Assembly: GCF_901482605.1 (NCBI RefSeq)
Contig: NZ_LR590481.1
Coordinates: forward strand, 620,001 to 684,000
Origin: Hathewaya histolytica
Lineage (GTDB): Bacteria; Bacillota; Clostridia; Clostridiales; Clostridiaceae
Reading direction: 5' to 3'
Length of the DNA stretch: 64,000 bases
In this document: positions 46,501-54,141 of the stretch, piece after piece
Layout of the letters: each line of letters opens with the position of its first letter
Position numbering within the stretch: position 1 is the stretch's first letter
Made by a program: the position numbers and the translations under genes
Notes under the pieces: model-generated
Seen by the model: only the letters and a program-made list of their open reading frames with translations
What the model was told of the DNA's origin: nothing
The model's database searches: none

Positions 46501-49187
46501 TAGTTATTGATGAAGAGGAAAACAGTTATCATCAAGTTGTTCATAAAAGCATTATGGATACTATATATTCAAACGGAGGAAGAGATAAATTAAATAAAAG
46601 TGGAGGAATATTTGTATTAAATAAAAGTTTGATTTTAGGTGAAGATATTGAGTTATTGAAAGCTCTAGCTAGGATAGTTATAGATGCTGAGGGAGATTTT
46701 ATTAAATCCCAGATTAGTACAGAAGATCCTATAAATATAGAAAGTAATTTAGAGATTAATAATGTAGATAATGAACCAGGAAGAAAATTAGAACTTCCGC
46801 CTATTAAATTTTACAATAACTATGGTGGATTCTCTGAAGATGGTAGAGAATATATAATTCATATTACAGAAGGAAAAAACACACCAACTCCATGGATAAA
46901 TGTAATATCAAATGAAAACTTCGGATTCCACGTATCTGAAAGTGGTAGTGCATATACTTGGAGTGGAAACAGCAGAGAAAATAAGATAACTCATTGGAAT
47001 AATGATTGGATATGTGATACACCCTCTGAAGTTTTATATATTAAAGACGAAGAATCCAAAAATTTTTGGAGTATTACTCCACGACCTATAAGAGATAGAG
47101 GAGATTATTCTATAATTCATGGATTTGGGTATTCTAAATTTATGCATAATGTTTGTGGCATAGAATGTGAAGAAACTATGTTTGTTGCGATGGATAAAAA
47201 ATTAAAGTTAATAAAAGTAAGATTAAAGAATACTGAGAAGAAAAAAAGAGTTTTAAGTCCCACATACTATGCAAGATTGGTAAAAGGCGTTGTTCCAGAG
47301 CATACAGCAGATAGAATAGTTACATTCTATGACTCATCAGGATTTCTATATGCTAAGAATCCTTATAGCATGAATTTTAAAGATATATATTCATATATAA
47401 AGATTTTAGGAGTAGATAATATAAGTTATACAGGTTCTAGAACAGAATTTATTGGAAGAATGGGTGATGTAACATCTCCAGAAGCAATTAAAAAAGAAAA
47501 ACTTTCTAACACAGTAGGAGCTGGTATGGATCCTTGCTTTGCTATAAAAGGAGATATAACAATAGAAGCTGGTGAAGAAAAAGAAATAACTATTTTATTT
47601 GGTGAGGAAGAAGAGTTTAAAAGTATAGAAGATATAATAAAGTCTTATGAAATAAATGAAAATGTAGATGTTGAACTACAAAAAACCATAAGTTACTGGG
47701 AAGATATATTAGGAAGAATAAAAGTTAAAACTCCAGAAAAATCTCTTGACATAATGGTTAATGGATGGTTAATGTATCAAAATATATCATGTAGACTATG
47801 GGCAAGGACAGCGTTCTATCAGTCGGGTGGAGCTTTTGGATTTAGGGATCAATTACAGGATGTCTTATCTATATTATATTTAGATTCTAATATTACAAGA
47901 GAACAAATTCTATACAGTGCATCAAGGCAGTTTTATGAAGGGGATGTTCAACATTGGTGGCATCCTGTAGTAGATAGTGGAATCAGAACAAGATTTTCAG
48001 ATGATCTTTTATGGTTACCTTATGTAACTTTGGATTATATAAAAAGTACGGGAGATTACTCTATATTAGATGAAAAGGTTGGTTATTTAGAGGATGATCC
48101 ACTGAGAGAAGGAGAAGACGAAAGGTATACTATATCAAGAAAATCACAAATAAAAGAAGATATATATACTCATTGCATAAAAAGTATAGAGAGAGCTTTA
48201 AAATTTGGAGTTCATAATATCCCATTAATGGGTAGTGGTGATTGGAATGATGGAATGAGTACTGTTGGCAATAAAGGAAGAGGTGAAAGTGTTTGGGTAG
48301 GATGGTTTTTATACTCCATACTAAAAGATTTTTATAAAATATGCGAATATAAAAAAGACAAAGAAAAGTGCATAAGGTATAAAAATATGCAAAACTTCAT
48401 AAAAGTGAATCTTAACAAAAATGCTTGGGATGGAAATTGGTATAGAAGAGCTTACTTTGACGATGGTACACCTCTTGGTTCATCAGAAAATGAAGAATGT
48501 AAAATAGATTCCATATCTCAATCCTGGGCAATAATCTCAGGTGGAGGAGAAAAAGAGAAAATTCATAGTGCCATTAAATATATTGAGAAATATTTAATAA
48601 AAGAAGAGGACGGTTTAATTCTTTTATTAACTCCTCCATTTTACAAATCAGAATTAGAACCTGGGTATATAAAGGGTTATGTTCCAGGAGTAAGAGAGAA
48701 TGGAGGTCAATATACACATGCATCAACTTGGGTTATTTTAGCTATGTGTCATTTAAAACAGTATGATAAAGCTCTTAAACTTTTTAATATGATAAATCCT
48801 ATAAATCATACAGATACAGAAGAAAAATGTAATATTTATAAAACAGAGCCCTATGTTATGAGTGCAGATGTATATGGAGTAGAACCACATGTAGGTAGAG
48901 GCGGTTGGAGCTGGTATACAGGTACTGCAGGTTGGATGTATAAGGTTGCTTTAGAAGGGATTTTAGGCTTAAAACTAAAAGGAAAAGAAGGATTTTATAT
49001 AGAGCCATGCGTACCTAATGATTGGAAGGAGTATTCTATAGATTATTCTAAAGATGAAACATTATATAAAATAAAAGTAAAACGTGGTAATGATAAAAAA
49101 GTTATAGTAGATGATAAAGTTATAAAAGGCAATATAATACCATATTTAAATGATAAAAAGACTCATATAGTAGAAGTAATTATTTAA
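40572..49187 (+). CDS. Giant cyclic beta-1,2-glucan synthase-like protein (GT84-glycoamylase-GH94)
   Basis: This single 2871-residue polypeptide resembles NdvB/ChvB. Order: an N-terminal helix (2-25); a helical region; two helices near 425-480; a GT84 glycosyltransferase core with LDADTILPRD near 645 and RWVRGDWQLLKW near 792; further helices (830-1000); a glycoamylase-like domain (HRTSPTNIGM near 1050, FGVPGIGLKRGL near 1455, IHHQGMSLM near 1530); two beta-sandwich GH94 N-domains (NSGSGYTKL near 1622, ESGSAYTWSG near 2124); and a catalytic GH94 barrel with GSGDWNDGMS near 2555. Known enzymes initiate, elongate and trim cyclic beta-1,2-glucan in the inner membrane of Gram-negatives. The start is ATG 40572 with GAGGTG 6 bases upstream. 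It stands alone; no export gene is adjacent. Confidence 0.88.
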   Translation: MNSFFYFEILTIFLAFILLIILIFKYKFYKEENVMNSIQNISTRDHEKLEKHAQNIPEEYLEKKKINTRKNLMKNLDHSFNNIVTTYNFMEKEVRDKKVIVPAAEWLLDNLYLIEKEYKNVKESLPKSYYKELPLMQNGMLRGYPKAYHIAVQIVSHTEGEIDEDIIKRFIISYQKNTILTMAELWAIPVMIRIALIQNISRVCEKIVFIQEERTKAEFFGDNLINAFNDEKLKDELQRMYKLKVDFNPFFTERLLKLLRDNGVDNHELYSWIEEKLDRNHTTFEYIVSNAHKRQSYYELSLGNSISSIRKMEALSWEHTFEELCSVHYILSKDPVNQYMKMDFKSRDFYRHEISKISKKIDISEVFIAKKALKLAKENSGDKDYLNHVGYYIIDDGKIELIRSLKEKRNILDILKDYITKYKVPIYLLATILITLMVTSVFLNISYIRDADIRYSKYIVAFLVIIIPCSEIGISIFNWIITHLMPISFVPKLELKEGISKENSTVVIIPTLITSRNTVKKLISDLEVYYLSNREDNLYFAILGDFKDSKHETEENDKEIIDLALNETNKLNDKYGFKEHNKFFFLCRYRKFNESEGYFLGWERKRGKIAEFNLLLRGSKDTTYNVISSNIENLKKAKYIITLDADTILPRDTAKKLIGSMEHVLNRPYLNEDNTKVLRGYGLMQPRISVSTVSGNKTMFSKVLSGETGIDTYSTAVSDLYQDLFGEGIFTGKGIYNIDVFISTIKGQIPENTVLSHDLLEGSYMRTALVSDIELIDSYPAYYNSSSKRLHRWVRGDWQLLKWLGNTRLNLLSKWKIFDNLRRSLVSPFLMITILFGLLNILPNGIDKWFMVAFLTIVVPVAFSITENIVAPMKGISVSGRLNTDKMVLNQFLFIFAFLPHKACMMVDAIFRSLYRILISKKNLLQWQTAEAVEKSVGTKLNDFIKFMWFGSFISLLILFLSFIKSAAIGMVMIVPCTIWFLSPLLAYYSSLPLTEQKESLLKEDVFILRRISRKTWAYFEDFVNEENNWLGPDNFQENPPNGVAHRTSPTNIGMTLTSNIVALDMGYIGLLQCLERLDNTVISMNNLSKYKGHFYNWYNTLTSEPLYPRFVSTVDSGNLVGYLWLCSETLEEELNLPYVNKRIKIGLKDTLSLSKNELNQLLGESNELNNISISEEIDANIISWRKDLLNILKAVNSIYEREEKHIYYWTYKLKKDIQNHIEELDKTFPWIKILDEGEVSEEIKNKLIDIPSKISLKNIPEILYTLEDDLINKNNGVKEDLIDAVKASRIYIVSIIDRINSLSMELYNIAEETDFKFLYDKDKNLFSIGFDMENNKINKSYYDLLASESRQASFVAIAKGEVPKEHWFKLGRSMTFMGRSKGLVSWSGTMFEYFMPLLIMKTYPHTILDRTYRSVIEGQIKYAKRRGVPFGISESGFYTFDINKNYQYKAFGVPGIGLKRGLINELVISPYSTILSLQKELKHSLINIKRLIKAGLEGTYGFYEAIDYTKNRVNKESNSEIVKSYMIHHQGMSLMAIDNVLNKNILQNRFHNIPIVKATELLLQEKIPNKVLYDREYKFDLKESKFEKQRIITRTYKTAKTSVPEVQLLSNDNLHLMVSNSGSGYTKLQDTFLYRWREDVTEDNTGLYVYIKDNATKYYWSATYAPTMEEGEDYEVTFSIDKAEFKKTYKNILCKTKISVSKEDDVEIRKLSLKNLDEQDKIIEVISYAEVVLAGYDGDLVHQAFSNLFITTEFVDNPEVLICKRRPRAKEKEIPYLMHTMAVKGEILDDIEYETARIDFIGRGRNKKQPIALEREKLSNSSGVVLDPIISLKRKIRIPKGEKIEVAFVTGYCRSRSEAINLAEKYSDMNIIKRQYALSFNSAQMEMRYLGIKSPQANLYQNMASRILYLSPLMRAREEYIKNIIKSQNTLWSYGISGDLPIVVLKINSENNIGKLNQLLNAHEYLTLKGLKLDFVVIDEEENSYHQVVHKSIMDTIYSNGGRDKLNKSGGIFVLNKSLILGEDIELLKALARIVIDAEGDFIKSQISTEDPINIESNLEINNVDNEPGRKLELPPIKFYNNYGGFSEDGREYIIHITEGKNTPTPWINVISNENFGFHVSESGSAYTWSGNSRENKITHWNNDWICDTPSEVLYIKDEESKNFWSITPRPIRDRGDYSIIHGFGYSKFMHNVCGIECEETMFVAMDKKLKLIKVRLKNTEKKKRVLSPTYYARLVKGVVPEHTADRIVTFYDSSGFLYAKNPYSMNFKDIYSYIKILGVDNISYTGSRTEFIGRMGDVTSPEAIKKEKLSNTVGAGMDPCFAIKGDITIEAGEEKEITILFGEEEEFKSIEDIIKSYEINENVDVELQKTISYWEDILGRIKVKTPEKSLDIMVNGWLMYQNISCRLWARTAFYQSGGAFGFRDQLQDVLSILYLDSNITREQILYSASRQFYEGDVQHWWHPVVDSGIRTRFSDDLLWLPYVTLDYIKSTGDYSILDEKVGYLEDDPLREGEDERYTISRKSQIKEDIYTHCIKSIERALKFGVHNIPLMGSGDWNDGMSTVGNKGRGESVWVGWFLYSILKDFYKICEYKKDKEKCIRYKNMQNFIKVNLNKNAWDGNWYRRAYFDDGTPLGSSENEECKIDSISQSWAIISGGGEKEKIHSAIKYIEKYLIKEEDGLILLLTPPFYKSELEPGYIKGYVPGVRENGGQYTHASTWVILAMCHLKQYDKALKLFNMINPINHTDTEEKCNIYKTEPYVMSADVYGVEPHVGRGGWSWYTGTAGWMYKVALEGILGLKLKGKEGFYIEPCVPNDWKEYSIDYSKDETLYKIKVKRGNDKKVIVDDKVIKGNIIPYLNDKKTHIVEVII

Positions 49188-49236
49188 AAAAAATCTGGGA
49201 ATAGTTTCTTAATGAATGTAAAGTAAAAGATATAAG

Positions 49237-49285
49237 AAAAACACTATCAGATTCATTTGTTTAATGAATTATGATAGTGTTTTTT
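49237..49285 (+). terminator. Intrinsic terminator after glucan synthase
   Basis: A 13-bp stem (49237-49249 with 49272-49284) with an additional inner ATTCATT/AATGAAT stem, ending in a T run. Confidence 0.85.
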
Positions 49286-49394
49286 GTTATGACTTAATAT
49301 TAAATTAATAATATAACCTAAGACTATTAATTATATATAATTAATTTTAAATTTAATTTATTTAAGTCTATACAATTTAAGTACTATATCTAAA

Positions 49395-49616
49395 TTACAC
49401 ATCTGTAAGATTGTTTAGATTATCCTTTTCTATATCACCATACGTGTAGTCAAACTCCTGATTTGAAATGTTATTTACAACTATATCATCTTGAACATTA
49501 TCTGGTAGAAGAGTAAAATCACCTTTTTCTGAATATGCTTTAATTACTTTCCTAGGAGCTTCCATGTACTCTCTCTTATGAGGTCCATAAGAAAATTTTT
49601 TATTGTTTTTATCCAT
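49395..49616 (-). CDS. Small hypothetical protein (73 aa)
   Basis: This is a charged, soluble, unrecognised protein. It is Lys/Tyr-rich at the N-terminus (KKFSYGPHKREYMEAPRKVI) and acidic and Asn-rich toward the end (DDIVVNN, GDIEKDNLNN). A good AGAAGGTAAT ribosome site precedes the ATG on the minus strand, which is why I accept it despite its size. No motif or partner is visible. Confidence 0.6.
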   Translation of the reverse strand: MDKNNKKFSYGPHKREYMEAPRKVIKAYSEKGDFTLLPDNVQDDIVVNNISNQEFDYTYGDIEKDNLNNLTDV

Positions 49617-49838
49617 ATATATTACCTTCTTTCATTTCATATTCTATTTATTTTATAAAAGCTTATAGTTAGATATTTGATTTTTTAAAATTTAACATAA
49701 AGATACTATAGTCTTAAAAATTAATTCAAACATACTTATAGATTTAGATAATAGTTTATAAATTTATTATTCCACTTAAAAGTATAAATTATTGATAAAA
49801 TAAATTGAAAATAATTATTATTAATTAACAATAATTAC
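49617..49838. other. AT-rich intergenic stretch with no gene seen
   Basis: Between the small minus-strand gene and the desulfoferrodoxin promoter I see only AT-rich DNA that must hold the minus gene's own promoter. There is no convincing ORF or hairpin. Confidence 0.5.
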
Positions 49839-49866
49839 TTGAAAAAATAAAATTACGTGATATAAT
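49839..49866 (+). promoter_or_regulatory. Promoter for desulfoferrodoxin
   Basis: -35 TTGAAA (49839-49844), 16 bp, extended -10 TGATATAAT (49858-49866). The leader would be about 120 bases; a second -10-like TATAGT/TATAAAAT stretch near 49940 could give a shorter one. Confidence 0.55.
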
Positions 49867-49992
49867 CTAATCATAAAGTAAATTATGTTAATTTTTTTAG
49901 AATAATCTACGGTAGAAGTTACTATTTTATATGATATAGTATAAAATTTAAATATGGTTGAAATTTATATTTTTATTAAGGGAGGAATATAA

Positions 49993-50373
49993 ATGACAAA
50001 ATTAAATCAAGTTTATAAATGTGAAGTTTGTGGTAATATGGTAGAAGTTATCCATGAGGGACAAGGACAATTAGTTTGTTGTGGAAAACCAATGACTTTA
50101 AAAAGCGAATTAGAAAAAGATGGTGCAGGAGAAAAACACGTACCAGTTGTTGAAAAGATAGAAGGCGGAATAAAGGTAACTGTGGGAGAAGTAGAACATC
50201 CAATGGGTGAGGAACATCAAATAGAATGGATAGAAGCACATACAGAAACTAAGGTATATAGAAAATATCTAAAACCAGGAGAAAAACCAGAAACTATATT
50301 CTTAATAGATGAAGAAGTTAAATTTGTTAGAGAATACTGTAACTTACATGGTTTATGGATGACTGAATTATAA
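49993..50373 (+). CDS. dfx: Desulfoferrodoxin (two-iron superoxide reductase)
   Basis: The 126-residue protein keeps all ligands. Centre I (rubredoxin-like FeS4) is Cys10, Cys13, Cys29, Cys30. Centre II, which reduces superoxide, is His49, His69, His75, Cys116 and His119, with Glu47 and Lys48 beside the site. It turns superoxide into hydrogen peroxide without releasing oxygen, which suits an anaerobe; rubredoxin is the usual electron donor. It is a single gene with AGGGAGG before the ATG and a terminator just after. Confidence 0.96.
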   Translation: MTKLNQVYKCEVCGNMVEVIHEGQGQLVCCGKPMTLKSELEKDGAGEKHVPVVEKIEGGIKVTVGEVEHPMGEEHQIEWIEAHTETKVYRKYLKPGEKPETIFLIDEEVKFVREYCNLHGLWMTEL

Positions 50374-50405
50374 TATAAAAAAGCAACAATAATTTCTGAC
50401 TTAAA

Positions 50406-50433
50406 AAGGAGGGTTTATACCTTCCTTATTTTT
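50406..50433 (+). terminator. Intrinsic terminator after desulfoferrodoxin
   Basis: AAGGAGGG pairs with CCTTCCTT around TTTATA, then ATTTTTTT. It ends 10 bases before the trpS promoter. Confidence 0.8.
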
Positions 50434-50442
50434 TTATCCCCC

Positions 50443-50471
50443 TTGACAATAAATTAAAAAAGTCATACGAT
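50443..50471 (+). promoter_or_regulatory. Promoter for trpS T-box transcript
   Basis: TTGACA (50443-50448), 17 bp, TACGAT (50466-50471). Confidence 0.75.
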
Positions 50472-50477
50472 ATATTA

Positions 50478-50776
50478 AATAAATATTTTTAATTTAAGAT
50501 TAAACACATAAATTCTATGAAGAGAAGAGTAGACTTAAAAACAGATTTACAGAGAGCTATGGTTGCTGAGAATATAGTATTATGTTTAAGTTGAAGTGGG
50601 ACTCTGAGAAGGTAAGGCGAAATTTTATTAGTTTTACACGTTAAGCATACGTTACAGGCTAGGATAAATATTATCCTATATGAGGAGAAATCTATAATAT
50701 AGATTCTTAAAATTAGGTGGTACCACGTAGAAATTACGTCCTATGGTTTTTATACCATAGGATTTTTTAATACATA
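50478..50776 (+). promoter_or_regulatory. T-box leader (tRNA-Trp) of trpS
   Basis: Stem I carries AGAGAGC near 50552 and a specifier loop with the Trp codon TGG at 50597-50599 (context GAAG-TGG-GAC). The T-box core AGGTGGTACCACG is at 50715-50727. A terminator follows (CCTATGGT with ACCATAGG, then T6, to 50776). Uncharged tRNA-Trp should pair at TGG and at the TGGT bulge to favour the antiterminator. Confidence 0.92.
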
Positions 50777-50807
50777 AAAATTGATTTTTCATAAGGAGAG
50801 TTGGAAC

Positions 50808-51806
50808 ATGGAAGATAAAAAGAAAGTAATATTTAGTGGAATTCAGCCTTCAGGTAATTTAACTTTAGGAAACTATTTAGGTGCTATAAAAAACTGGGTT
50901 AAATTACAGGAAGAATATGATTGTTATTATTGTGTAGTGGACTTACATGCCATAACTGTAAAACAGGAGCCAAAAGATTTAAGGAGAAGGACTTTAGAAG
51001 TTTTAGCTATATATGTAGCATCTGGTATAGACCCAGATAAGAATACTATATTTATACAGTCACATGTACCTGCACATTCAGAAGCTGCATGGCTTTTAAA
51101 TTGTAACACATATATTGGGGAATTATTTAGAATGACTCAATATAAAGATAAATCACAACGCTATGGTGAGTCTGTAAGTGCTGGATTATTGAATTATCCA
51201 GTACTAATGGCATCAGATATATTATTATATAATACGGATTTAGTACCAGTAGGTAAGGATCAGAAACAGCATCTTGAAATAACAAGAGATTTAGCTCAAA
51301 GATTTAATAATTTATATAGTCCTACATTTACTATTCCAGAACCTTATATTTCAGATTCAGGAGCTAAAATAATGAATCTTCAGGAGCCAACTAAAAAAAT
51401 GTCTAAGTCTTCTGATAACCCTAACTCATATATACTTATGATGGATCCTCCAGAAGTTATTAGAAAGAAGATAAATAGATCAGTTACTGATAGTATAGGC
51501 GAGGTTAGGTATAGTGATGAACAACCAGGTGTTAAAAATCTAATAACTATATTAAATGTAATAACAGGTATTGGTATTGAAGAAATTGAAGAAAAGTATA
51601 AAGGAATGGGATATGCTCAGTTTAAAAAAGATGTGGCAGAGGCTATAATAGAAGAATTAGAACCAATTCAAAATAAAGTTAAAGAACTTTTAGAGAATAA
51701 ATCTTATTTAGAAGAAATCTATAAAAAGGGTGCTGATAAGGCAAACTATGTATCTAGGAAAACCTTAAGAAAAATGCAGAAAAAAATAGGTTTCATTCAA
51801 TTTTAG
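50808..51806 (+). CDS. trpS: Tryptophanyl-tRNA synthetase
   Basis: This 332-residue class I synthetase has the HIGH-like motif QPSGNLTLGNYLGA near residues 12-25 and KMSKSS near 195. It charges tRNA-Trp. ATG 50808 has AAGGAG 9-10 bases upstream, whereas a longer frame from TTG 50781 would include the ribosome site. T-box control upstream matches the product. Confidence 0.96.
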   Translation: MEDKKKVIFSGIQPSGNLTLGNYLGAIKNWVKLQEEYDCYYCVVDLHAITVKQEPKDLRRRTLEVLAIYVASGIDPDKNTIFIQSHVPAHSEAAWLLNCNTYIGELFRMTQYKDKSQRYGESVSAGLLNYPVLMASDILLYNTDLVPVGKDQKQHLEITRDLAQRFNNLYSPTFTIPEPYISDSGAKIMNLQEPTKKMSKSSDNPNSYILMMDPPEVIRKKINRSVTDSIGEVRYSDEQPGVKNLITILNVITGIGIEEIEEKYKGMGYAQFKKDVAEAIIEELEPIQNKVKELLENKSYLEEIYKKGADKANYVSRKTLRKMQKKIGFIQF

Positions 51807-51858
51807 AATATTAAATAGAATTATTTATATAATAATTGAAATATATTTAGAAATAAGG

Positions 51859-51900
51859 GATTTATCACTACTTAAATTTTGTGATAAATCTTTTGTTTTT
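51859..51900 (+). terminator. Intrinsic terminator after trpS
   Basis: GATTTATCAC pairs with GTGATAAATC, followed by TTTTGTTTTT. Confidence 0.85.
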
Positions 51901-51969
51901 CTAATAAATGAAAAGTTTTATACAAATAATTATTATTTTTAATTCTATAAATATCATATTTATAGAAAG

Positions 51970-52014
51970 TACTTGGGACCCCTAGTGATTGCTTAGATGG
52001 TAGTTCACTTAGGG
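51970..52014 (+). other. GC-richer imperfect inverted repeat before the prfC promoter
   Basis: ACCCCTAGTGA and TCACTTAGGGT form an imperfect stem with a 16-20 base loop, just upstream of the prfC -35 box. No T tract follows. It is unlike its AT-rich surroundings. I do not recognise it as a known RNA. Confidence 0.35.
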
Positions 52015-52023
52015 TTAATAACA

Positions 52024-52052
52024 TTGACAGGGAAGTATAATAAAGTTAAAAT
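52024..52052 (+). promoter_or_regulatory. Promoter for prfC
   Basis: TTGACA (52024-52029), 17 bp, TAAAAT (52047-52052). The leader to the GTG start is about 100 bases. Confidence 0.65.
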
Positions 52053-52163
52053 CATAAAGTATAATAAATTTTGTTTAAAAACAGAATATAAGTATAGACT
52101 TAAGAACATAAGAATATAATACATAGTTTATAGTAAATTTAAGATAAGAAGGAGGAGAACGCT

Positions 52164-53756
52164 GTGGAAGATTTAAAAAGTAAAATAGAGAAGCGAAGAA
52201 CCTTTGCTATAATATCTCACCCAGATGCTGGTAAGACTACCTTAACAGAAAAATTACTTTTATACGGGGGAGCTATTAGAGAAGCAGGTTCTGTTAAAGC
52301 TAGAAAAGCATCAAAACATGCTGTGTCTGACTGGATGGAAATAGAAAAACAAAGAGGAATTTCTGTTACATCATCTGTTTTACAATTTAGATATAACAAT
52401 TTTTGTATTAATATATTAGATACTCCAGGACACCAAGACTTTAGTGAAGATACATATAGAACGCTAATGGCTGCAGATAGTGCTGTTATGGTGGTTGATG
52501 GAGCTAAGGGTATAGAAGAACAAACAAGAAAATTATTCCATGTCTGTAGTATAAGAGAAATACCTATATTTACTTTTATAAATAAGTTAGATAGAGAAAT
52601 TAAAGACCCATTTTCATTAATGGAAGATATAGAAAATGAATTAGGCATAAAATCCTATCCTATAAATTGGCCAATAGGATGTGGAAGAGATTTTAAGGGT
52701 GTATATCACAGAGATAGTAAAAAGGTACAAGTGTTTAATGGTGGCAAACATGGTCAGTCTCAAGCAGAGTCTGTATTTATAGATATAGATGATCCTAATC
52801 TAGAAGAGGTTATAGGTGGACATTATTATAATAAGCTTTTAGAAGAAATAGAGCTTTTAGATATAGCGGGAGATGAATTTGACTATGAGGCTGTTAAAAA
52901 TGGAAGATTAACTCCAGTATTCTTTGGAAGTGCATTAAGTAACTTTGGAGTAGAACCATTTATAAAAGAATTCTTAAAACTAAGTCTTCCTCCATTAACA
53001 AGAAATTCAGAACAGGGAAATATCGATGTTTACGATGATCAATTTTCTGCCTTTGTGTTTAAAATTCAGGCTAATATGAATAAGGCACATAGGGATAGAA
53101 TTGCCTTTATGAGAATATGTTCTGGAAAGTTTGAAAAAGGTATGGAAGTGTATCATGCTCAAGGGAAACAAAAGATTAGATTATCTCAACCACAACAATT
53201 CTTAGCACAAGATAGAGAAATAGTAGAAGAAGCTTATGCAGGAGATATTATAGGTGTATTTGATCCAGGAATATTTAGCATAGGTGATACCATATGTCCG
53301 GTTAATAACATATTTAAATTTGAAGGTATTCCAAGTTTTGCTCCAGAGAATTTTGCAAGAGTTAAACCAGTGGATACTATGAAGAGGAAGCAATTTATAA
53401 AAGGTATAACCCAAATAGCTCAAGAGGGAGCTATACAAGTATTTAAGGAACCTTTTATAGGTATTGAGGAAATTATAGTTGGAGTTGTAGGGGTACTACA
53501 ATTTGAAGTTTTAGAATATAGACTTAAGAATGAGTATAATGTTGAAATCAAGTTAGAAAGACTTGCATTTAGAAATATAAGATGGATTGAAAGTTCTGAA
53601 GTAAAACCAGAAAAATTAAGTTTAACTAGTGATACAAAACTTGTAAATGACTTAAAAGATAGAAGTATACTATTATTCCAAAGTGATTGGGGAATAAGTT
53701 GGGCTTTAGAACACAATAAAGGTCTTGTGCTTTCTAATATAGGTAAAGCAGAGTAA
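52164..53756 (+). CDS. prfC: Peptide chain release factor 3
   Basis: This 530-residue translational GTPase has G1 SHPDAGKTTLTEKLL near 18, G3 DTPGHQDFSEDTYR near 84, G4 FINKLDRE near 139, and RF3-type IEKQRGISVTSSVLQF. It removes RF1/RF2 from the ribosome after termination. The start is a GTG with AAGGAGG upstream. It is monocistronic, with a terminator at once after the stop. Confidence 0.95.
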   Translation: MEDLKSKIEKRRTFAIISHPDAGKTTLTEKLLLYGGAIREAGSVKARKASKHAVSDWMEIEKQRGISVTSSVLQFRYNNFCINILDTPGHQDFSEDTYRTLMAADSAVMVVDGAKGIEEQTRKLFHVCSIREIPIFTFINKLDREIKDPFSLMEDIENELGIKSYPINWPIGCGRDFKGVYHRDSKKVQVFNGGKHGQSQAESVFIDIDDPNLEEVIGGHYYNKLLEEIELLDIAGDEFDYEAVKNGRLTPVFFGSALSNFGVEPFIKEFLKLSLPPLTRNSEQGNIDVYDDQFSAFVFKIQANMNKAHRDRIAFMRICSGKFEKGMEVYHAQGKQKIRLSQPQQFLAQDREIVEEAYAGDIIGVFDPGIFSIGDTICPVNNIFKFEGIPSFAPENFARVKPVDTMKRKQFIKGITQIAQEGAIQVFKEPFIGIEEIIVGVVGVLQFEVLEYRLKNEYNVEIKLERLAFRNIRWIESSEVKPEKLSLTSDTKLVNDLKDRSILLFQSDWGISWALEHNKGLVLSNIGKAE

Positions 53757-53760
53757 AATA

Positions 53761-53793
53761 AAAATTGCTGATAATTATGTCAGCAATTTTTTA
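53761..53793 (+). terminator. Intrinsic terminator after prfC
   Basis: AAAATTGCTGA pairs with TCAGCAATTTT, then TT. Also usable from the minus strand because of the leading A run. Confidence 0.85.
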
Positions 53794-53828
53794 TATCTAT
53801 GATTTAGTATATCAAGAAATTTAACACT

Positions 53829-53984
53829 TTAACTATGTATATTTTTTGTTCTAAAAGTATCAAAAATAAAAACTATAATAGATACAATTAATAAAGTATT
53901 TATAATTTTCCCACCAAATCTAAACACAATTCCTAGAAGCCACAAAAGAAAAATGGCTCCACTTAGATATCTTAAGAATTTCAT
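53829..53984 (-). CDS. Small membrane protein, Lmo0937-like (51 aa)
   Basis: This minus-strand gene begins MKFLRYLSGAIFLLWLLGIV and continues FRFGGKIINTLLIVSIIVFI, ending in a short polar tail. Two hydrophobic helices flank a GG turn, as in the Lmo0937-type family of tiny membrane proteins. A strong AGGAGGA ribosome site is 6 bases before the ATG. It fills most of the 385-bp gap between prfC and the AlbA_2 gene, and the prfC terminator would also serve it. Function unknown. Confidence 0.75.
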   Translation of the reverse strand: MKFLRYLSGAIFLLWLLGIVFRFGGKIINTLLIVSIIVFIFDTFRTKNIHS

Positions 53985-54141
53985 GTTTTCCTCCTATAAA
54001 AGAAAAAGTTATATATAAAATATATTTTTCCCAATTTAAAAGAAATTATTATTTTCACTTATTAATTAGTGCTATTTATTTATTATTTATATATTAATAT
54101 ATAATGAAGGGATATATAAATTTATAGTTTGGGGTATAAAT

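Noticed and set aside
51908-51985. 25-codon ORF after trpS
   Set aside because: No ribosome site and begins inside the terminator tail region.
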